Assembly (NCBI GenBank): GCA_022360905.1
Contig: JAKSBX010000278.1
Coordinates: forward strand, 22,623-86,622
From: Chromatiales bacterium
GTDB lineage: Bacteria > Pseudomonadota > Gammaproteobacteria > Chromatiales > Chromatiaceae
Direction of reading: 5' to 3'
DNA: 64,000 nucleotides
The position numbers and the translations under genes are program-made. How positions within the stretch are numbered: position 1 is the first letter of the stretch; each line of letters starts with the position of its first letter. Under the pieces are notes generated by a model. It ran no database searches. It was not told the DNA's origin and was given only the letters and a program-made list of their open reading frames with translations. Below, one piece after another: positions 39,488-49,986 of this stretch.

Positions 39488-40750
39488 ATGAATCAGCATT
39501 TGACACGATTGGTTATCTCTTTTCTGCTGCTGGGGTCTGCGTTCTCTATGTGCCAGGCTTCAGCTTGGCCCACTGTGCAGAGTCGCATCCAGTTCGGCGC
39601 TATTGCGAACGATTCTCCGTCGGAGAATGTATTCCCATCGGGGTTTCTGAATTTCGACGAAGGGATCAACCTCAATCGGGCGGAGTTGATCGTCGAAAAG
39701 TCACCGAAGTCCAATATCAAACCTCGGATCGGTCCCTTTCCCGGTCCAGCGCCTGCGGAGTCCGACTGGGGTTTCGAAGTCGACTTGCGCTACGGTGAGG
39801 ATGCCGCCATTACCTTCGGGCTGGATGACGAACTCTCCATCAACGAGGATAAGGAGCGGCTCTTTCTCATGCCTCAGTGGTTCCTAAACGGTTACCTGCC
39901 GCTGGCGGACGGTTTTTCCTGGATTGCAGGCAGCTGGTTCACCTCTCTGGGGTATGAGATCGGTGCCCCCGTCGATCCGCCAACCAGCTTCTATACCCAC
40001 TCCTACGCCTTTGTCTATCAACCGGTCAAGCATGTGGGGGTGATGGGGGCGTTGAAGTTGCCGGTGGCCGATGAGCACGGTCTCTGGTCCCTTGGTCTGG
40101 GATTGGTGCAGGGTTGGAACAACCTGCAGGATAACAACGACGACAAGACCGTGCTGTTCGATCTGCGTTGGCGCAGTGCTGACTTCAGGACCTGGTTGGA
40201 TATCGAGAACATCATCGGCTACGAACAGTCGGAAGATGGCCTGACTGAGCAGACACGGCCCTTCAACGCGGTCAGCCGTGAAGGCGAAAAGCTTTTGCGC
40301 CGCATGCATTCGGTGCTGTTGAGTCACCGTTTCGAGCGCATCCACCGGGTGGCGCTGAACCTGGTTTACGGTTTTCAGGAAGGTGGCGATCTGGTGGCGG
40401 ACAGCAACAATCCACCCGGTTTTCTGATCACCCGGGACAGCCGCTGGTACGGTGCCAATCTGAACTGGTACCTGCAGTGGCGGGAAGACAGGCAGATCGG
40501 ATTGAGAATGGAGTGGTTCAAGGACGCGGATGGGGCCCACGCACTCTTACCAGCCGGTATCTACCGGAGTCTGACCGCCAATCTCTCCTGGTGGGCGAAA
40601 GATGGTCTGAGGATTCGTCCTGAACTGCGCTATGATCACTATTCCGGTTCCGGCGCGCCTTTCGGGGGCCGGGTACCGACAGCTTTCTTTGGAGAGGAGA
40701 CGCACCAGTGGGTGGTCTCTCTGGATGTCACCTGGTCATATCGTCTATGA
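39488..40750 (+). CDS. Exported outer-membrane-like beta-rich hypothetical protein
   Basis: Signal MNQHLTRLVISFLLLGSAFSMCQASA; aromatic-rich alternating C-terminus GEETHQWVVSLDVTWSYRL. Confidence 0.8.
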   Translation: MNQHLTRLVISFLLLGSAFSMCQASAWPTVQSRIQFGAIANDSPSENVFPSGFLNFDEGINLNRAELIVEKSPKSNIKPRIGPFPGPAPAESDWGFEVDLRYGEDAAITFGLDDELSINEDKERLFLMPQWFLNGYLPLADGFSWIAGSWFTSLGYEIGAPVDPPTSFYTHSYAFVYQPVKHVGVMGALKLPVADEHGLWSLGLGLVQGWNNLQDNNDDKTVLFDLRWRSADFRTWLDIENIIGYEQSEDGLTEQTRPFNAVSREGEKLLRRMHSVLLSHRFERIHRVALNLVYGFQEGGDLVADSNNPPGFLITRDSRWYGANLNWYLQWREDRQIGLRMEWFKDADGAHALLPAGIYRSLTANLSWWAKDGLRIRPELRYDHYSGSGAPFGGRVPTAFFGEETHQWVVSLDVTWSYRL

Positions 40751-41595
40751 GTGGTAAATACAGTTTTTTAGGTGCCATGCGACCCTTTTCCCTGGTCGTG
40801 GCCATCGCCACCTGTGGTTTGGGAGTCAGTCTGGCGCTGATCGACCAGGCTGTGGATGGCTGGTTGGCCTGGCTGGTGCTGCTGACCGGGCTGTTACTTC
40901 AGATTGCGGTCAATCTGATCAATGACACGCCCGATTTACAAACCCCCGGACTGGAACCGGCACAGAGGCAGGCAATCCGGCGCAATGCCGTCATAGGCTG
41001 GGGGGTGATGCTGCTGGCCATCGCCCTGGGGCTCTACATGGTGAGTGTCAGGGGTTGGCCTCTGTTGCTGCTCGGGCTGGTCGGGGTTGCCGGCGCCTGG
41101 GGATACACCGGCGGCAAGGTCAACTACAAACAACGGGGACTGGGTATTCTGCTGGTATTCCTGTTGATGGGCGTGTTGTTGATCGGCGGTTCGTACTACG
41201 TACTCACCGGGCTCTACACCCTCGAGGTGTTCTGGCTGTCCCTGCCGTTCAGCCTGTTGTCCTCCTTGTTGCTGCTCAGTAATGAGCTACGGGATTACGA
41301 AACGGATCGTGAAGCCGGTATCCGTACTTTGATTGTGCGTATCGGCTACCGTTCCGGCGTCAAGCTCTACTACTTGCTGGTGAGCCTGGTCTACCTTGTC
41401 AGCGCTTTGCTCTATTGGACGCAGATGTTGCCGGGCATTGTCATGTTACTGGTGACCTCTATCGCGCTGATCGGTCCGATCAACCTGCTCACGGCGAATG
41501 CGTCTCAACGGCGCAGGCTGACACCGCTGACCGGTCGTTTCTATCTGCTTTTTGGTGCCACCTATCTGGCGACACTCTGGATGCAACTGCCATGA
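40747..41595 (+). CDS. UbiA-superfamily prenyltransferase (MenA-like)
   Basis: AMRPFSLVVAIATCGLGVSLAL...LLQIAVNLINDTPD...LLLLSNELRDYETDREAGIRTLIVRIG; ATGA overlap with previous gene. Confidence 0.85.
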   Translation: MSGKYSFLGAMRPFSLVVAIATCGLGVSLALIDQAVDGWLAWLVLLTGLLLQIAVNLINDTPDLQTPGLEPAQRQAIRRNAVIGWGVMLLAIALGLYMVSVRGWPLLLLGLVGVAGAWGYTGGKVNYKQRGLGILLVFLLMGVLLIGGSYYVLTGLYTLEVFWLSLPFSLLSSLLLLSNELRDYETDREAGIRTLIVRIGYRSGVKLYYLLVSLVYLVSALLYWTQMLPGIVMLLVTSIALIGPINLLTANASQRRRLTPLTGRFYLLFGATYLATLWMQLP

Positions 41596-42461
41596 ATCAC
41601 GACATCGTACTGAAACTGGCACTTCCGGTAACCCTGTTCTGTATTATGTTCAGTATGGGCAGCAGTCTGGTTGCTGCCGATTTCAAGCGGGTACTGGAAA
41701 CCCCGGCAGCCGTCATCACCGGTGTGGTCAGTCAGATGGTAGTCCTACCGGTGGCGGCATTCATCATGCTCTCTCTCCTGCAACTGCCACCTGAGCTCTT
41801 CATCGGTTTCATGATTCTGGCCTTCAGTCCTGGTGGTACCACATCGAATATGTTCTCCTACCTGGCGCAAGGCGATGTGGCCCTCTCCATCACCCTGACC
41901 GCGATCGTCAGCCTGGTGACGCCGCTGACTATCCCATTATTGGGGGGGCTCGTGCTTGAGTGGCAGTTGGGTGATCAGAGTGAGATTGTTCTTCCTTTTC
42001 TGCCGACCTTCGCCAAGCTGGTGGTGATCACTCTGATTCCCGTATTGCTTGGCATGCTGTTGCGTCACTATCGGGCGGCCTTTTGTCTGAGATATGAGGG
42101 GGTGATAACCCGCATCCCCCTGATCATGCTGTTGTTGGTGATCGGCGGAATTATCTGGCAGAACCGGGCCTCAATGGCCTTGTTCCTCGATCAGACCGGG
42201 GTGCCGGCATTGATGTTGTCGAGCATCGCTCTGGGTCTGGGTTACGCGGTGGCGAAACTGGCCCGCTTGCAGGTCCGTACGGCCCGGACCATTGCCATAG
42301 AGACCGGCATACAGAACGGCGGTACGGCGATTCTCGTCACCGGCACGATTCTCAACAACCCCAATATGACCGTAGCGCCGGTGATGTACGGCATACTGAT
42401 GCTGATACCGACCTTCGCCTACATCCTCTGGCTCAGCCGCAGGCGTACCGCAATCGCATGA
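41592..42461 (+). CDS. Bile acid:sodium symporter (SBF/BASS) family transporter
   Basis: MILAFSPGGTTSNMFSYLAQGDVALSITLTAIVSLVTPLTIPLL; TIAIETGIQNGGTAILV; ATGA overlap with previous gene. Confidence 0.92.
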   Translation: MNHDIVLKLALPVTLFCIMFSMGSSLVAADFKRVLETPAAVITGVVSQMVVLPVAAFIMLSLLQLPPELFIGFMILAFSPGGTTSNMFSYLAQGDVALSITLTAIVSLVTPLTIPLLGGLVLEWQLGDQSEIVLPFLPTFAKLVVITLIPVLLGMLLRHYRAAFCLRYEGVITRIPLIMLLLVIGGIIWQNRASMALFLDQTGVPALMLSSIALGLGYAVAKLARLQVRTARTIAIETGIQNGGTAILVTGTILNNPNMTVAPVMYGILMLIPTFAYILWLSRRRTAIA

Positions 42462-42635
42462 TAGCTGGGGTGGTTGTCTGCAATTGATACTCAGCCGTCG
42501 AATTGAGAACAAGCGTAATCTTTATACTCGACGGGTGTCCAACATGTTGCCATTGGCATAACCCGGAATTGGGGGCTCTGTGGGCTTCACCACGGGCAAG
42601 GCGCTATAATCGCCCACTATTGTGGGATACGACAA

Positions 42636-43250
42636 TTGGAGTTTAGCTTGAGCCAGGCAAACAAACCCTACGCCGAAGCCTGTGATGAGAACAAGCGACC
42701 TATCCTGGAGCAGCTGCAGCGGTTGTTCAGTGATACCCGCTCGGTCCTGGAGATCGGCAGCGGTACCGGTCAGCACGGGGTTTTTTTCGCAGCAGCACTG
42801 CCGGATCTGATCTGGCAAACCAGTGACCGGGAGGAGAACCTAGAGGGAATCAGAGCCTGGTTGTCTGAAGCCGGACTGGACAATCTGTTATCTCCTTTCT
42901 CTCTCGATGTTACCTCTGTCTGGCCGGATACCAGTTATGAGGCTGTATTCAGTGCCAACACCACCCATATCATGTCTTGGCCGGCAGTTGTCTGCTTGTT
43001 TCAAGGGGTTGGCCGTGTGCTGCAGGCAGAAGGACGGTTTGTCCTGTATGGGCCATTCAACTACCAGGGGGCCTTTACCAGTGAAAGCAACAGCCGCTTC
43101 GATCAATGGCTGAAATCCAGGGATCCGCTGAGCGGAATCAGGGACTTTGACGATCTAAACAGATTGGCTGTCGATCAGGGGCTGATCTTTGAGGAGGATA
43201 TCGAGATGCCGGTCAACAACCGCATCCTGGTCTGGCGTAAACAGAAATAG
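42636..43250 (+). CDS. DUF938 SAM-dependent methyltransferase-like protein
   Basis: SQANKPYAEACDENKRPILEQLQRLFSDTRSVLEIGSGTGQHGVFFAAALPDLIWQTSD. Confidence 0.88.
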   Translation: MEFSLSQANKPYAEACDENKRPILEQLQRLFSDTRSVLEIGSGTGQHGVFFAAALPDLIWQTSDREENLEGIRAWLSEAGLDNLLSPFSLDVTSVWPDTSYEAVFSANTTHIMSWPAVVCLFQGVGRVLQAEGRFVLYGPFNYQGAFTSESNSRFDQWLKSRDPLSGIRDFDDLNRLAVDQGLIFEEDIEMPVNNRILVWRKQK

Positions 43251-43357
43251 CTGAGTGTCGAGGAGATTCAGTTAACGTTCAGTTTGACTCTCTTAAGCTG
43301 TAGATAAGATCCGGTGAGCCACTCACCCGAATTATCTGAATCAGCCAGGAGAGCATC

Positions 43358-43891
43358 ATGAAAAAAACGTCACTGATTACCGGGATCCTAGCGCTGGCCC
43401 TGTCGATGAGCGCCACAGCCGGGCAGCGAGATCGTTACCAGGATACCGCCAAGGTAATTGATGTAGAGCCTGTCTATCGCACGGTGGAGATCTCCGAACC
43501 GGAGCGCCACTGCTGGGATGAAGAGGTCACCCATTACCGACCCAGAGAACATGGTTACACCGGTACGGTACTGGGCGGTATCATCGGCGGTGTGGTCGCC
43601 AACTCCGTCAGCCGCGGACGCGGCAGAGGCAAGGATGCGGCAACTCTGGCTGGAACCCTGCTGGGTGGCGCCATCGGCCATGACCTGAGCCATAAGAAGC
43701 GCGGTGGCCACTATACGACCTCTTATGAGCGCCGCTGTGAAACCACCCATCAGACCCACTATGAAGAGCAGCTGACCGGCTATGATGTGACCTATCGCTA
43801 TCGGGGCCGGGTCTTCACAACTTTCACCAAAGAGCATCCGGGAGATCGGATCCCTGTGCGGGTCAGCGTCAGGCCGATTCGTGACCGCTGA
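43358..43891 (+). CDS. Glycine-zipper 2TM domain exported protein
   Basis: Signal peptide; GYTGTVLGGIIGGVVANSVSRGRGRGKDAATLAGTLLGGAIGHDLS. Confidence 0.85.
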   Translation: MKKTSLITGILALALSMSATAGQRDRYQDTAKVIDVEPVYRTVEISEPERHCWDEEVTHYRPREHGYTGTVLGGIIGGVVANSVSRGRGRGKDAATLAGTLLGGAIGHDLSHKKRGGHYTTSYERRCETTHQTHYEEQLTGYDVTYRYRGRVFTTFTKEHPGDRIPVRVSVRPIRDR

Positions 43892-44049
43892 CCTGAATTC
43901 GATTAGGTTGAGATTGTCTGGCAGGAAAATCGCATTAAACTGACGAAAGAGGTATAACAGATAGACCGCCTGCGGTGAGCCGGGTAGTGCCCTGGCTCGC
44001 TGTGGGGGGGAACTGAACAGATTTCAATGTACCGTCGGGTTTTCATCCT

Positions 44050-44316
44050 ATGAGGAATTACAGATCACATCTTTGGCGTACCTTGCTGCTCAGCTTGTTG
44101 TTGCTGACGCTCAGTCCGGCGCTGGCCGAGGTGAGTCTCAACAAGGCTGTTGAGCAGGCTAAAAAGCGTACCGGTGGCCAGGTGATTTCGGCGGAAACCC
44201 GCAATCAGGACGGTCAGAGAGTGCACAACATCCGCATACTGACGGAAGACGGCAAGGTGCGCCGGTTGCGTATCAAGGCGAATAACCGGGGTGGAGGCAA
44301 TGGTGGCAGGCGCTAA
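44050..44316 (+). CDS. PepSY-domain-like exported small protein
   Basis: LSLLLLTLSPALAEVSLNKAVEQAKKRTGGQVISAETRNQDGQRVHNIRILTEDGKVRRLRIKANNRGG; precedes RR/HK. Confidence 0.75.
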   Translation: MRNYRSHLWRTLLLSLLLLTLSPALAEVSLNKAVEQAKKRTGGQVISAETRNQDGQRVHNIRILTEDGKVRRLRIKANNRGGGNGGRR

Positions 44317-44382
44317 TCGGTCGATGGTTTTGCAAAAGCCGTCATTTTTCATTTCGCTGAGCTGACTGTCGGGGACATACAG

Positions 44383-45063
44383 ATGCGCGTGTTGTTGGTT
44401 GAAGATGAGGCGGAGATTCGGCAACCCCTTGCCGCCCGACTTGCTGAAACAGGTTATACCGTTGACAGTGCGGAAGATGGTGCAGAAGGTCTGTTCCTCG
44501 GGCGCGAGTATGCGATCGATGTGGGCATCGTCGACATCGGTTTACCGAAAATGTCCGGTATCGAACTGATCCGGGAACTGCGAAAACTGGATAAGCATTT
44601 CCCGATTCTGATCCTTACCGCCCGGGGCAACTGGCAGGATAAGGTGGAAGGGCTGGAGGCCGGGGCGGATGACTATCTGGTGAAACCCTTTCATGTGGAA
44701 GAGCTGCTGGCCAGATTGAACGCCCTCTTGAGGCGGTCCGGGGGCTGGTCTCAACCGGTGCTGTCAGGCGGTCCGGTCTCCCTGGATACCCGCACCCAGG
44801 AGGTCTCGATCAATGATCAACCTGTGGAGCTGACCGCCTACGAATACAAGGTGCTTGAATATATGATGTTGCATGCGGGGGAGGTGGTCTCGAAGACCGA
44901 TCTCACCGAGCATATCTATGAACAGGACTGGGACCGGGACAGCAATACCATCGAGGTATTTGTCAGACGCCTGCGTAAGAAACTCGATCCGGATGATCGA
45001 TATAAACCGATTGAGACGCTACGTGGAAGAGGTTACCGGTTTGCCCTTGAGCGGAATCTCTAG
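44383..45063 (+). CDS. OmpR/PhoP-family response regulator
   Basis: MRVLLVEDEAEIRQPLAARLAETGYTVDSAEDG...VDIGLPKMSGIEL...LVKPFHVEELLARLNALLRR; winged-helix C-terminus. Confidence 0.94.
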   Translation: MRVLLVEDEAEIRQPLAARLAETGYTVDSAEDGAEGLFLGREYAIDVGIVDIGLPKMSGIELIRELRKLDKHFPILILTARGNWQDKVEGLEAGADDYLVKPFHVEELLARLNALLRRSGGWSQPVLSGGPVSLDTRTQEVSINDQPVELTAYEYKVLEYMMLHAGEVVSKTDLTEHIYEQDWDRDSNTIEVFVRRLRKKLDPDDRYKPIETLRGRGYRFALERNL

Positions 45064-46396
45064 TCTCTCAATTCGGCAGCGCCTACTGTTGGCGGCAACC
45101 CTGGTGCTGGGTGCTTTTCTTGGCCTGACCGGTCTTTCTCTGGATAAGGCGTTTCGTTCAGCCACTGAAGAGGCTCTCAAGGCACGGTTGTTAAGCAATG
45201 TCTATGCACTGCTTGCCGCAGCGGAAGAGGGTAACGAGGGGCAACTGACCATGCCCAGGGTATTGACCGATCCCCGATTCAATCGACCCGATTCCGGCCT
45301 CTATGCGCAGGTGGTCCAGTATCCGGAAGGATATAACTGGCATTCAGGCTCATCGCTTGGGCAGGCTTTGAGTTTTTCTCGCGATATCCCGCCCGGCGAG
45401 TCTGAGAGCGGGCGATTCCAATTGACCGTTGGGGATGTCATGGGCTTCAACTTTGCGGTGGTCTGGGAGGACTTCAATGGTCAGGAGTTGAAGTATGTGC
45501 TGTCGGTGGCTGAGGATCTACAGCCGATTCAGGAGCAGATTGCCACATATCGCGATACCCTGTTTCTCTGGCTGGGTGGCGCTGCCCTGTTGCTGCTGTT
45601 GGTGCAGGGGTGGGTACTGAGTTGGGGATTGCGGCCGTTGCGGGAGGTGGAAGAGGCGCTGACAGAGATCGAATCGGGACGCTCGGAGAAACTCCAGGGG
45701 CGCTATCCCAAAGAGCTGAATCGTCTGACCTCAAACATCAACTCCCTGATTCAACATGCCCAGGCAAGGCAGCAACGCTACCGGGACAGTCTCGGGGATC
45801 TGGCCCACAGCCTGAAGACGCCCCTGGCGATCCTGCAGGGTATTGCCGACCAGCCTGGTAGTCACTCCGAGCAGACAGTACGGGAACAGGTCGAGCGAAT
45901 GAACCAGATCGTCAGTCATCAGCTTCAGCGTGCGGCCGCTTCAGGGCGGCACCTGTTGACACAGAGCCTGGAGATCGAGCCGCTGCTTGAAAGGCTGGTC
46001 AGGTCACTGGACAAGGTCTATAGGGAGAAGGGGATTGAGTGGCAGACCTCGGTTGCACCGGACAGCCGGTTTTACGGTGAAGAGGGGGATCTGATGGAGC
46101 TGCTTGGAAACCTGATGGAGAATGCCTGTAAGTATGGCCGCAGCCGGATCAGGGTGACGGTGGCCTCTGACCCATCCCTGTCGATTCTCATCGAGGATGA
46201 TGGTCCGGGGATTCCCCGGCACCAGCAGCAGAGCGTATTTCAACGGGGACATCGTGCCGATACCAGGCAGCCTGGGCAGGGAATCGGCTTGGCCGTGGCT
46301 TTGGATATTGCACGGGCTTACGGAGGAGAGATCGAACTCGGCCAATCCACCGAGCTGGGTGGTGCGGCGGTGGATGTTCGATTCCCGGAGAGCTGA
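44993..46396 (+). CDS. PhoQ-like sensor histidine kinase (start uncertain; ORF open from 44873)
   Basis: IRQRLLLAATLVLGAFLGLTGLSLD; DLAHSLKTPLAILQGIAD; LLGNLMENACKYGRSRI; EDDGPGIP; GQGIGLAVALDIARAYGGEI. Confidence 0.9.
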   Translation: MIDINRLRRYVEEVTGLPLSGISSLSIRQRLLLAATLVLGAFLGLTGLSLDKAFRSATEEALKARLLSNVYALLAAAEEGNEGQLTMPRVLTDPRFNRPDSGLYAQVVQYPEGYNWHSGSSLGQALSFSRDIPPGESESGRFQLTVGDVMGFNFAVVWEDFNGQELKYVLSVAEDLQPIQEQIATYRDTLFLWLGGAALLLLLVQGWVLSWGLRPLREVEEALTEIESGRSEKLQGRYPKELNRLTSNINSLIQHAQARQQRYRDSLGDLAHSLKTPLAILQGIADQPGSHSEQTVREQVERMNQIVSHQLQRAAASGRHLLTQSLEIEPLLERLVRSLDKVYREKGIEWQTSVAPDSRFYGEEGDLMELLGNLMENACKYGRSRIRVTVASDPSLSILIEDDGPGIPRHQQQSVFQRGHRADTRQPGQGIGLAVALDIARAYGGEIELGQSTELGGAAVDVRFPES

Positions 46397-46473
46397 TAGC
46401 GTTTTCCACTATGTTTGTGTAGGGCGGCAGGGTGCGCCAGTCGACAGGCCCCAGCCAAACAACGGTTGAACTA

Positions 46474-47466
46474 TTACGCTTTGCTCAAACGGAGAAAGTT
46501 CTCCAACCGAATTCGGGATATCTCTCCTTGTTCTACCGCGCCCCGGATGGCGCACTCCGGTTCATGACCGTGGGTGCAGTTGTGAAAGCGGCACTGCCCA
46601 ATGTGGGGGCGGAATTCCGCAAATCCCTGCTCCAGCTCTTCACGAGCGAGATCGGTGAGCCGGAAGCTGCGGACACCGGGAGAGTCGATCAGTCTACCCC
46701 CCTGCGGCAGGTTGTAGCAGGTCGCTGCAGAGGTGGTGTGGCGACCCAGTCCGGTGGCCTCTGAGAGTCTTCCTGTTTCAATGTCGTGATCCGGGAGCAG
46801 GGCGTTGATCAGCGAGGATTTTCCCACCCCCGACTGTCCCAGCAGAATGCTGGTTTCATCCTTCAAATGCTCGATTAACGTATCCAGACCATGCTCACGT
46901 TTTGCGCTGATGTTGATGATCGGATAACCGATTTTCGAATAGGTCTCAAACTGGGCGATGAACTCTGATTCTGTCTGCTCAGTCAGCAGATCGATCTTAT
47001 TGATTGCGATCAGTGGCGGAATCTTGATGGTTTCAGCGGTAACCAGATACTGGTCCAGCAGATATCCGCTGGGTTCTGGCCTGGGTGCCAGTACGATCAC
47101 CAGCTGACTGATATTGGCGGCCAGGGGCTTGTGGCGGCCGCTGTAGTCCGGACGGCTAAGGACACTCTCCCGAGGTTGCAGTGCGGTGACTACCCCGGTG
47201 TGCTCATCCACTCGTTGCCAGATGACTCGGTCACCACAGACCGGATGGCCGATGTTCTGACGCGTCTGACAACGATAGATCCGGCCGGAACCATCGTCGA
47301 TCCCCAGCGTTGCACCATGGCGAATGATGACCACACCCTCCTGTGCCGGTTGCTCTGTAGCGCTACTCAGAGCCTGGTGTGCGCGCTGATCCAGACGTTG
47401 ACGGCGTTTTTCCTGAATGGCCTGAATACGGTTTTTTTGTTGGTTTGTCAGACGCCGTTTAGCCAT
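46474..47466 (-). CDS. rsgA: Ribosome small-subunit-dependent GTPase A
   Basis: LLGQSGVGKSSLINALLPD; GRHTTSAATCYNLPQGGRLIDSPGVRSF; zinc-binding C-HNCTHGHEPECA. Confidence 0.96.
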   Translation of the reverse strand: MAKRRLTNQQKNRIQAIQEKRRQRLDQRAHQALSSATEQPAQEGVVIIRHGATLGIDDGSGRIYRCQTRQNIGHPVCGDRVIWQRVDEHTGVVTALQPRESVLSRPDYSGRHKPLAANISQLVIVLAPRPEPSGYLLDQYLVTAETIKIPPLIAINKIDLLTEQTESEFIAQFETYSKIGYPIINISAKREHGLDTLIEHLKDETSILLGQSGVGKSSLINALLPDHDIETGRLSEATGLGRHTTSAATCYNLPQGGRLIDSPGVRSFRLTDLAREELEQGFAEFRPHIGQCRFHNCTHGHEPECAIRGAVEQGEISRIRLENFLRLSKA

Positions 47467-47559
47467 GCAGAGATAATCCTAAGCCTGAATTCGCGACTCC
47501 AACTGGCACGCCACACAAGCGCTTGATCTGTTCAGCTCTCTGAAAAATCTCACCAAAGC

Positions 47560-47847
47560 CTAAGGTTTGAGGTCGAATTTGTAGTATTCCAGATTGAGGT
47601 AGGTTGCGGTACTGTCGATTTGATCATCGAACCAGGTCAAGCCAAGATTCTGTTCGCAAAAACGTACTTGCTTGTGCAGTCCTTCGAGGCTTTTCACGCG
47701 ACGGTTCGGCCGGGTATAGAGCTCACTGCCGTGACATTTCAGGCAGTGTTCTTCGTTCAGCTGCTTACCCAGTTCCACATCTCCCGCCGTCAGGTTTGAG
47801 GTGGCGAGAATCAGCAGTGAAGTTGCAGGGATCAGTATCTTTTTCAT
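47560..47847 (-). CDS. Small c-type cytochrome
   Basis: Signal peptide, single CxxCH in [44 protein letters not shown]. Confidence 0.85.
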   Translation of the reverse strand: MKKILIPATSLLILATSNLTAGDVELGKQLNEEHCLKCHGSELYTRPNRRVKSLEGLHKQVRFCEQNLGLTWFDDQIDSTATYLNLEYYKFDLKP

Positions 47848-47860
47848 CTACTCGCTCCGT

Positions 47861-49108
47861 CTATTGAGTAATCTGCTTTGAGATGTGGGCAATACGCACC
47901 GGCGCCGGTGGGTGACTGTCATGGAAGAATGAATAGAGTGGATCCGGAGTCAGTGTGCTTGCATTGTCCTGATAGAGTTTGACAAGCGCCTGAATCAGAA
48001 ACTCCCCACTACTCTGGCTGACGGCGTAGTCATCCGCTTCAAATTCGTGGCGTCGGGAGAAAAAACTGCCCAGGGGAGTGAAAAATATGGTGAACACGGG
48101 GATGGTCAACACAAACAGCAGCAAAGCCGCGGCGTTGGAGGGTTGTGAAATACCCAGGCCGTTATAAAACCAGAGCTGCTGGGAGAGCCAGCCAAGCAGC
48201 GCCATAGCGCCGAGGGAGAGCAGGGCCATGACCAGCATCTGTTTGTGGATATGTTTGTAGTGAAAGTGGCCGAGTTCATGGGCCAGAACCGCTTCCACTT
48301 CATCCGCATTCAGGGCCTCCAAAAGCGTATCGAAAAAGACAATGCGTTTGGTTTTGCCAAAGCCGGTGAAATAGGCATTGCCGTGGGCAGAACGTTTGGA
48401 ACCGTCCATGACGAAGATGCCGTCGCTGGCGAATCCGCAGCGTAGCAGCAGTTTGCCGATGCGCTCGCGCATCTCACCTTCCGACAGCGGGGTGAATTTA
48501 TTGAAAAGCGGCGCAATGAATCGGGGGTAGGCCCAGGAGATGGTCAGGGTGAAGCTGAGCCATACCAGCCATGCCGCAAGCCACCAATATTGACCGGCAC
48601 TTGCCATCAGCTTCAGAATGATCCACAACAGCGGCAAGCCCAGCAGGATTGACAGCAGCAGTCCGATCAGGCGGTCCTTGATATATTGCTGAGGGGTATT
48701 GCGGTTGAATCCGAACAGGGCTTCCAGGCGAAAGGTCCGATAGAGATCGAAAGGCAGGTCCAGCAGAGAACCGATAAAAAAGAAAGAGAATATAAACACA
48801 ATTCCAGTGGTTAATGCTCCCCATTGCATCCCGTTCCAGTATTGGATGAGCAGCTCCAGGCCGCCACCCAGGGTCCAGAAAAGCAACAGGGCCACCCCGA
48901 CCAGAGCTTCGATAAAGGCCAGTTTGCCTTTTGCCTGGGTATAGTCGGCCGCTTTCTGATGGTCTTCGAGGGGAACCCGGTCCTTGAAGGCATCAGGTAC
49001 CTGGCTCTTGTGTCGTGTGACATGGTCCAGATGCCGATAGAGCAACCACAGCTGAAGCATGGTGCCGAGAATCAGAAACAGTAAAAAGAGTTGTGTGAAG
49101 AGTGCCAT
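47861..49108 (-). CDS. M48 family zinc metallopeptidase (Ste24/CAAX protease-like)
   Basis: VLAHELGHFHYKHIHKQM (HExxH); SKRSAHGNAYFTGFGKTKRIVFFDTLLEAL; RRHEFEADDYAVSQS. Confidence 0.95.
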   Translation of the reverse strand: MALFTQLFLLFLILGTMLQLWLLYRHLDHVTRHKSQVPDAFKDRVPLEDHQKAADYTQAKGKLAFIEALVGVALLLFWTLGGGLELLIQYWNGMQWGALTTGIVFIFSFFFIGSLLDLPFDLYRTFRLEALFGFNRNTPQQYIKDRLIGLLLSILLGLPLLWIILKLMASAGQYWWLAAWLVWLSFTLTISWAYPRFIAPLFNKFTPLSEGEMRERIGKLLLRCGFASDGIFVMDGSKRSAHGNAYFTGFGKTKRIVFFDTLLEALNADEVEAVLAHELGHFHYKHIHKQMLVMALLSLGAMALLGWLSQQLWFYNGLGISQPSNAAALLLFVLTIPVFTIFFTPLGSFFSRRHEFEADDYAVSQSSGEFLIQALVKLYQDNASTLTPDPLYSFFHDSHPPAPVRIAHISKQITQ

Positions 49109-49420
49109 CAGTGGTTATTCGTAAATTCCTGGGGTTATGGGACGCTGCCGTCCGGCGACTAATTATGTCGTGTTGAGCTCTACTATGCCAGCCAGCGTAC
49201 CGGGATCCGTTTCCATTTCCGGCGACTCCGTATCTGCTCCAATGTTACCCCGTATTCACGCTTGCGGCGGTTGGCTGGGGATAGGTAACTGTCATTATGA
49301 CCGGGGTTACGACGCAAAGGTTCGGCTGCTTGTCGCTTTTGCATCGATTGCCATACAGTCTTAGACAGCTTCCTGTTAGAATTTCGCCGCGTAGCGGTTC
49401 TGTAACAGAAGGATAAAGAG

Positions 49421-49969
49421 ATGCCTGTTGATGCCTCCAATCTGATTTGGATCGACCTGGAAATGACCGGGTTGGATACCGAGCAAGACGAAATCATTGA
49501 GATTGCGACCATTGTTACCGATGTCAATCTGAATATTCTTGCTGAAGGGCCGGTGATTGCCATCCATCAATCCCAGGCAATTCTCGATGCCATGGATGAG
49601 TGGAATCAACGTCAGCACGGGGGATCCGGGTTGCTGGAGCGTGTCAAGCAGAGCCAATACAGTGAGGCTGAGGCACAGGCTGAGACGATCCGCTTTCTGC
49701 AACAATATGTACCTGCCGGGGCATCACCCATGTGTGGCAACAGCATCTGTCAGGATCGGCGTTTTATGGCAAGGACGATGCCTGAACTGGAAGCCTACTT
49801 CCACTACCGGAATCTGGATGTCAGTACCTTGAAAGAGCTGATGAACCGCTGGTCACCATCACTGAGTGAGGGCTTCACCAAGCAGGGCAAGCATCTGGCG
49901 CTAGACGACATCAAAGACTCGATTGCCGAGCTCAACTTTTATCGGAACCACTTTCTCCGGCTGCCATAG
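49421..49969 (+). CDS. orn: Oligoribonuclease
   Basis: [79 protein letters not shown]. Confidence 0.97.
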   Translation: MPVDASNLIWIDLEMTGLDTEQDEIIEIATIVTDVNLNILAEGPVIAIHQSQAILDAMDEWNQRQHGGSGLLERVKQSQYSEAEAQAETIRFLQQYVPAGASPMCGNSICQDRRFMARTMPELEAYFHYRNLDVSTLKELMNRWSPSLSEGFTKQGKHLALDDIKDSIAELNFYRNHFLRLP

Positions 49970-49986
49970 TCTGATTGGGTTTGTCT

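Noticed and set aside
39884-40540. 218-aa minus-strand ORF
   Set aside because: Antisense shadow of the exported beta-rich protein, which has a clear signal peptide
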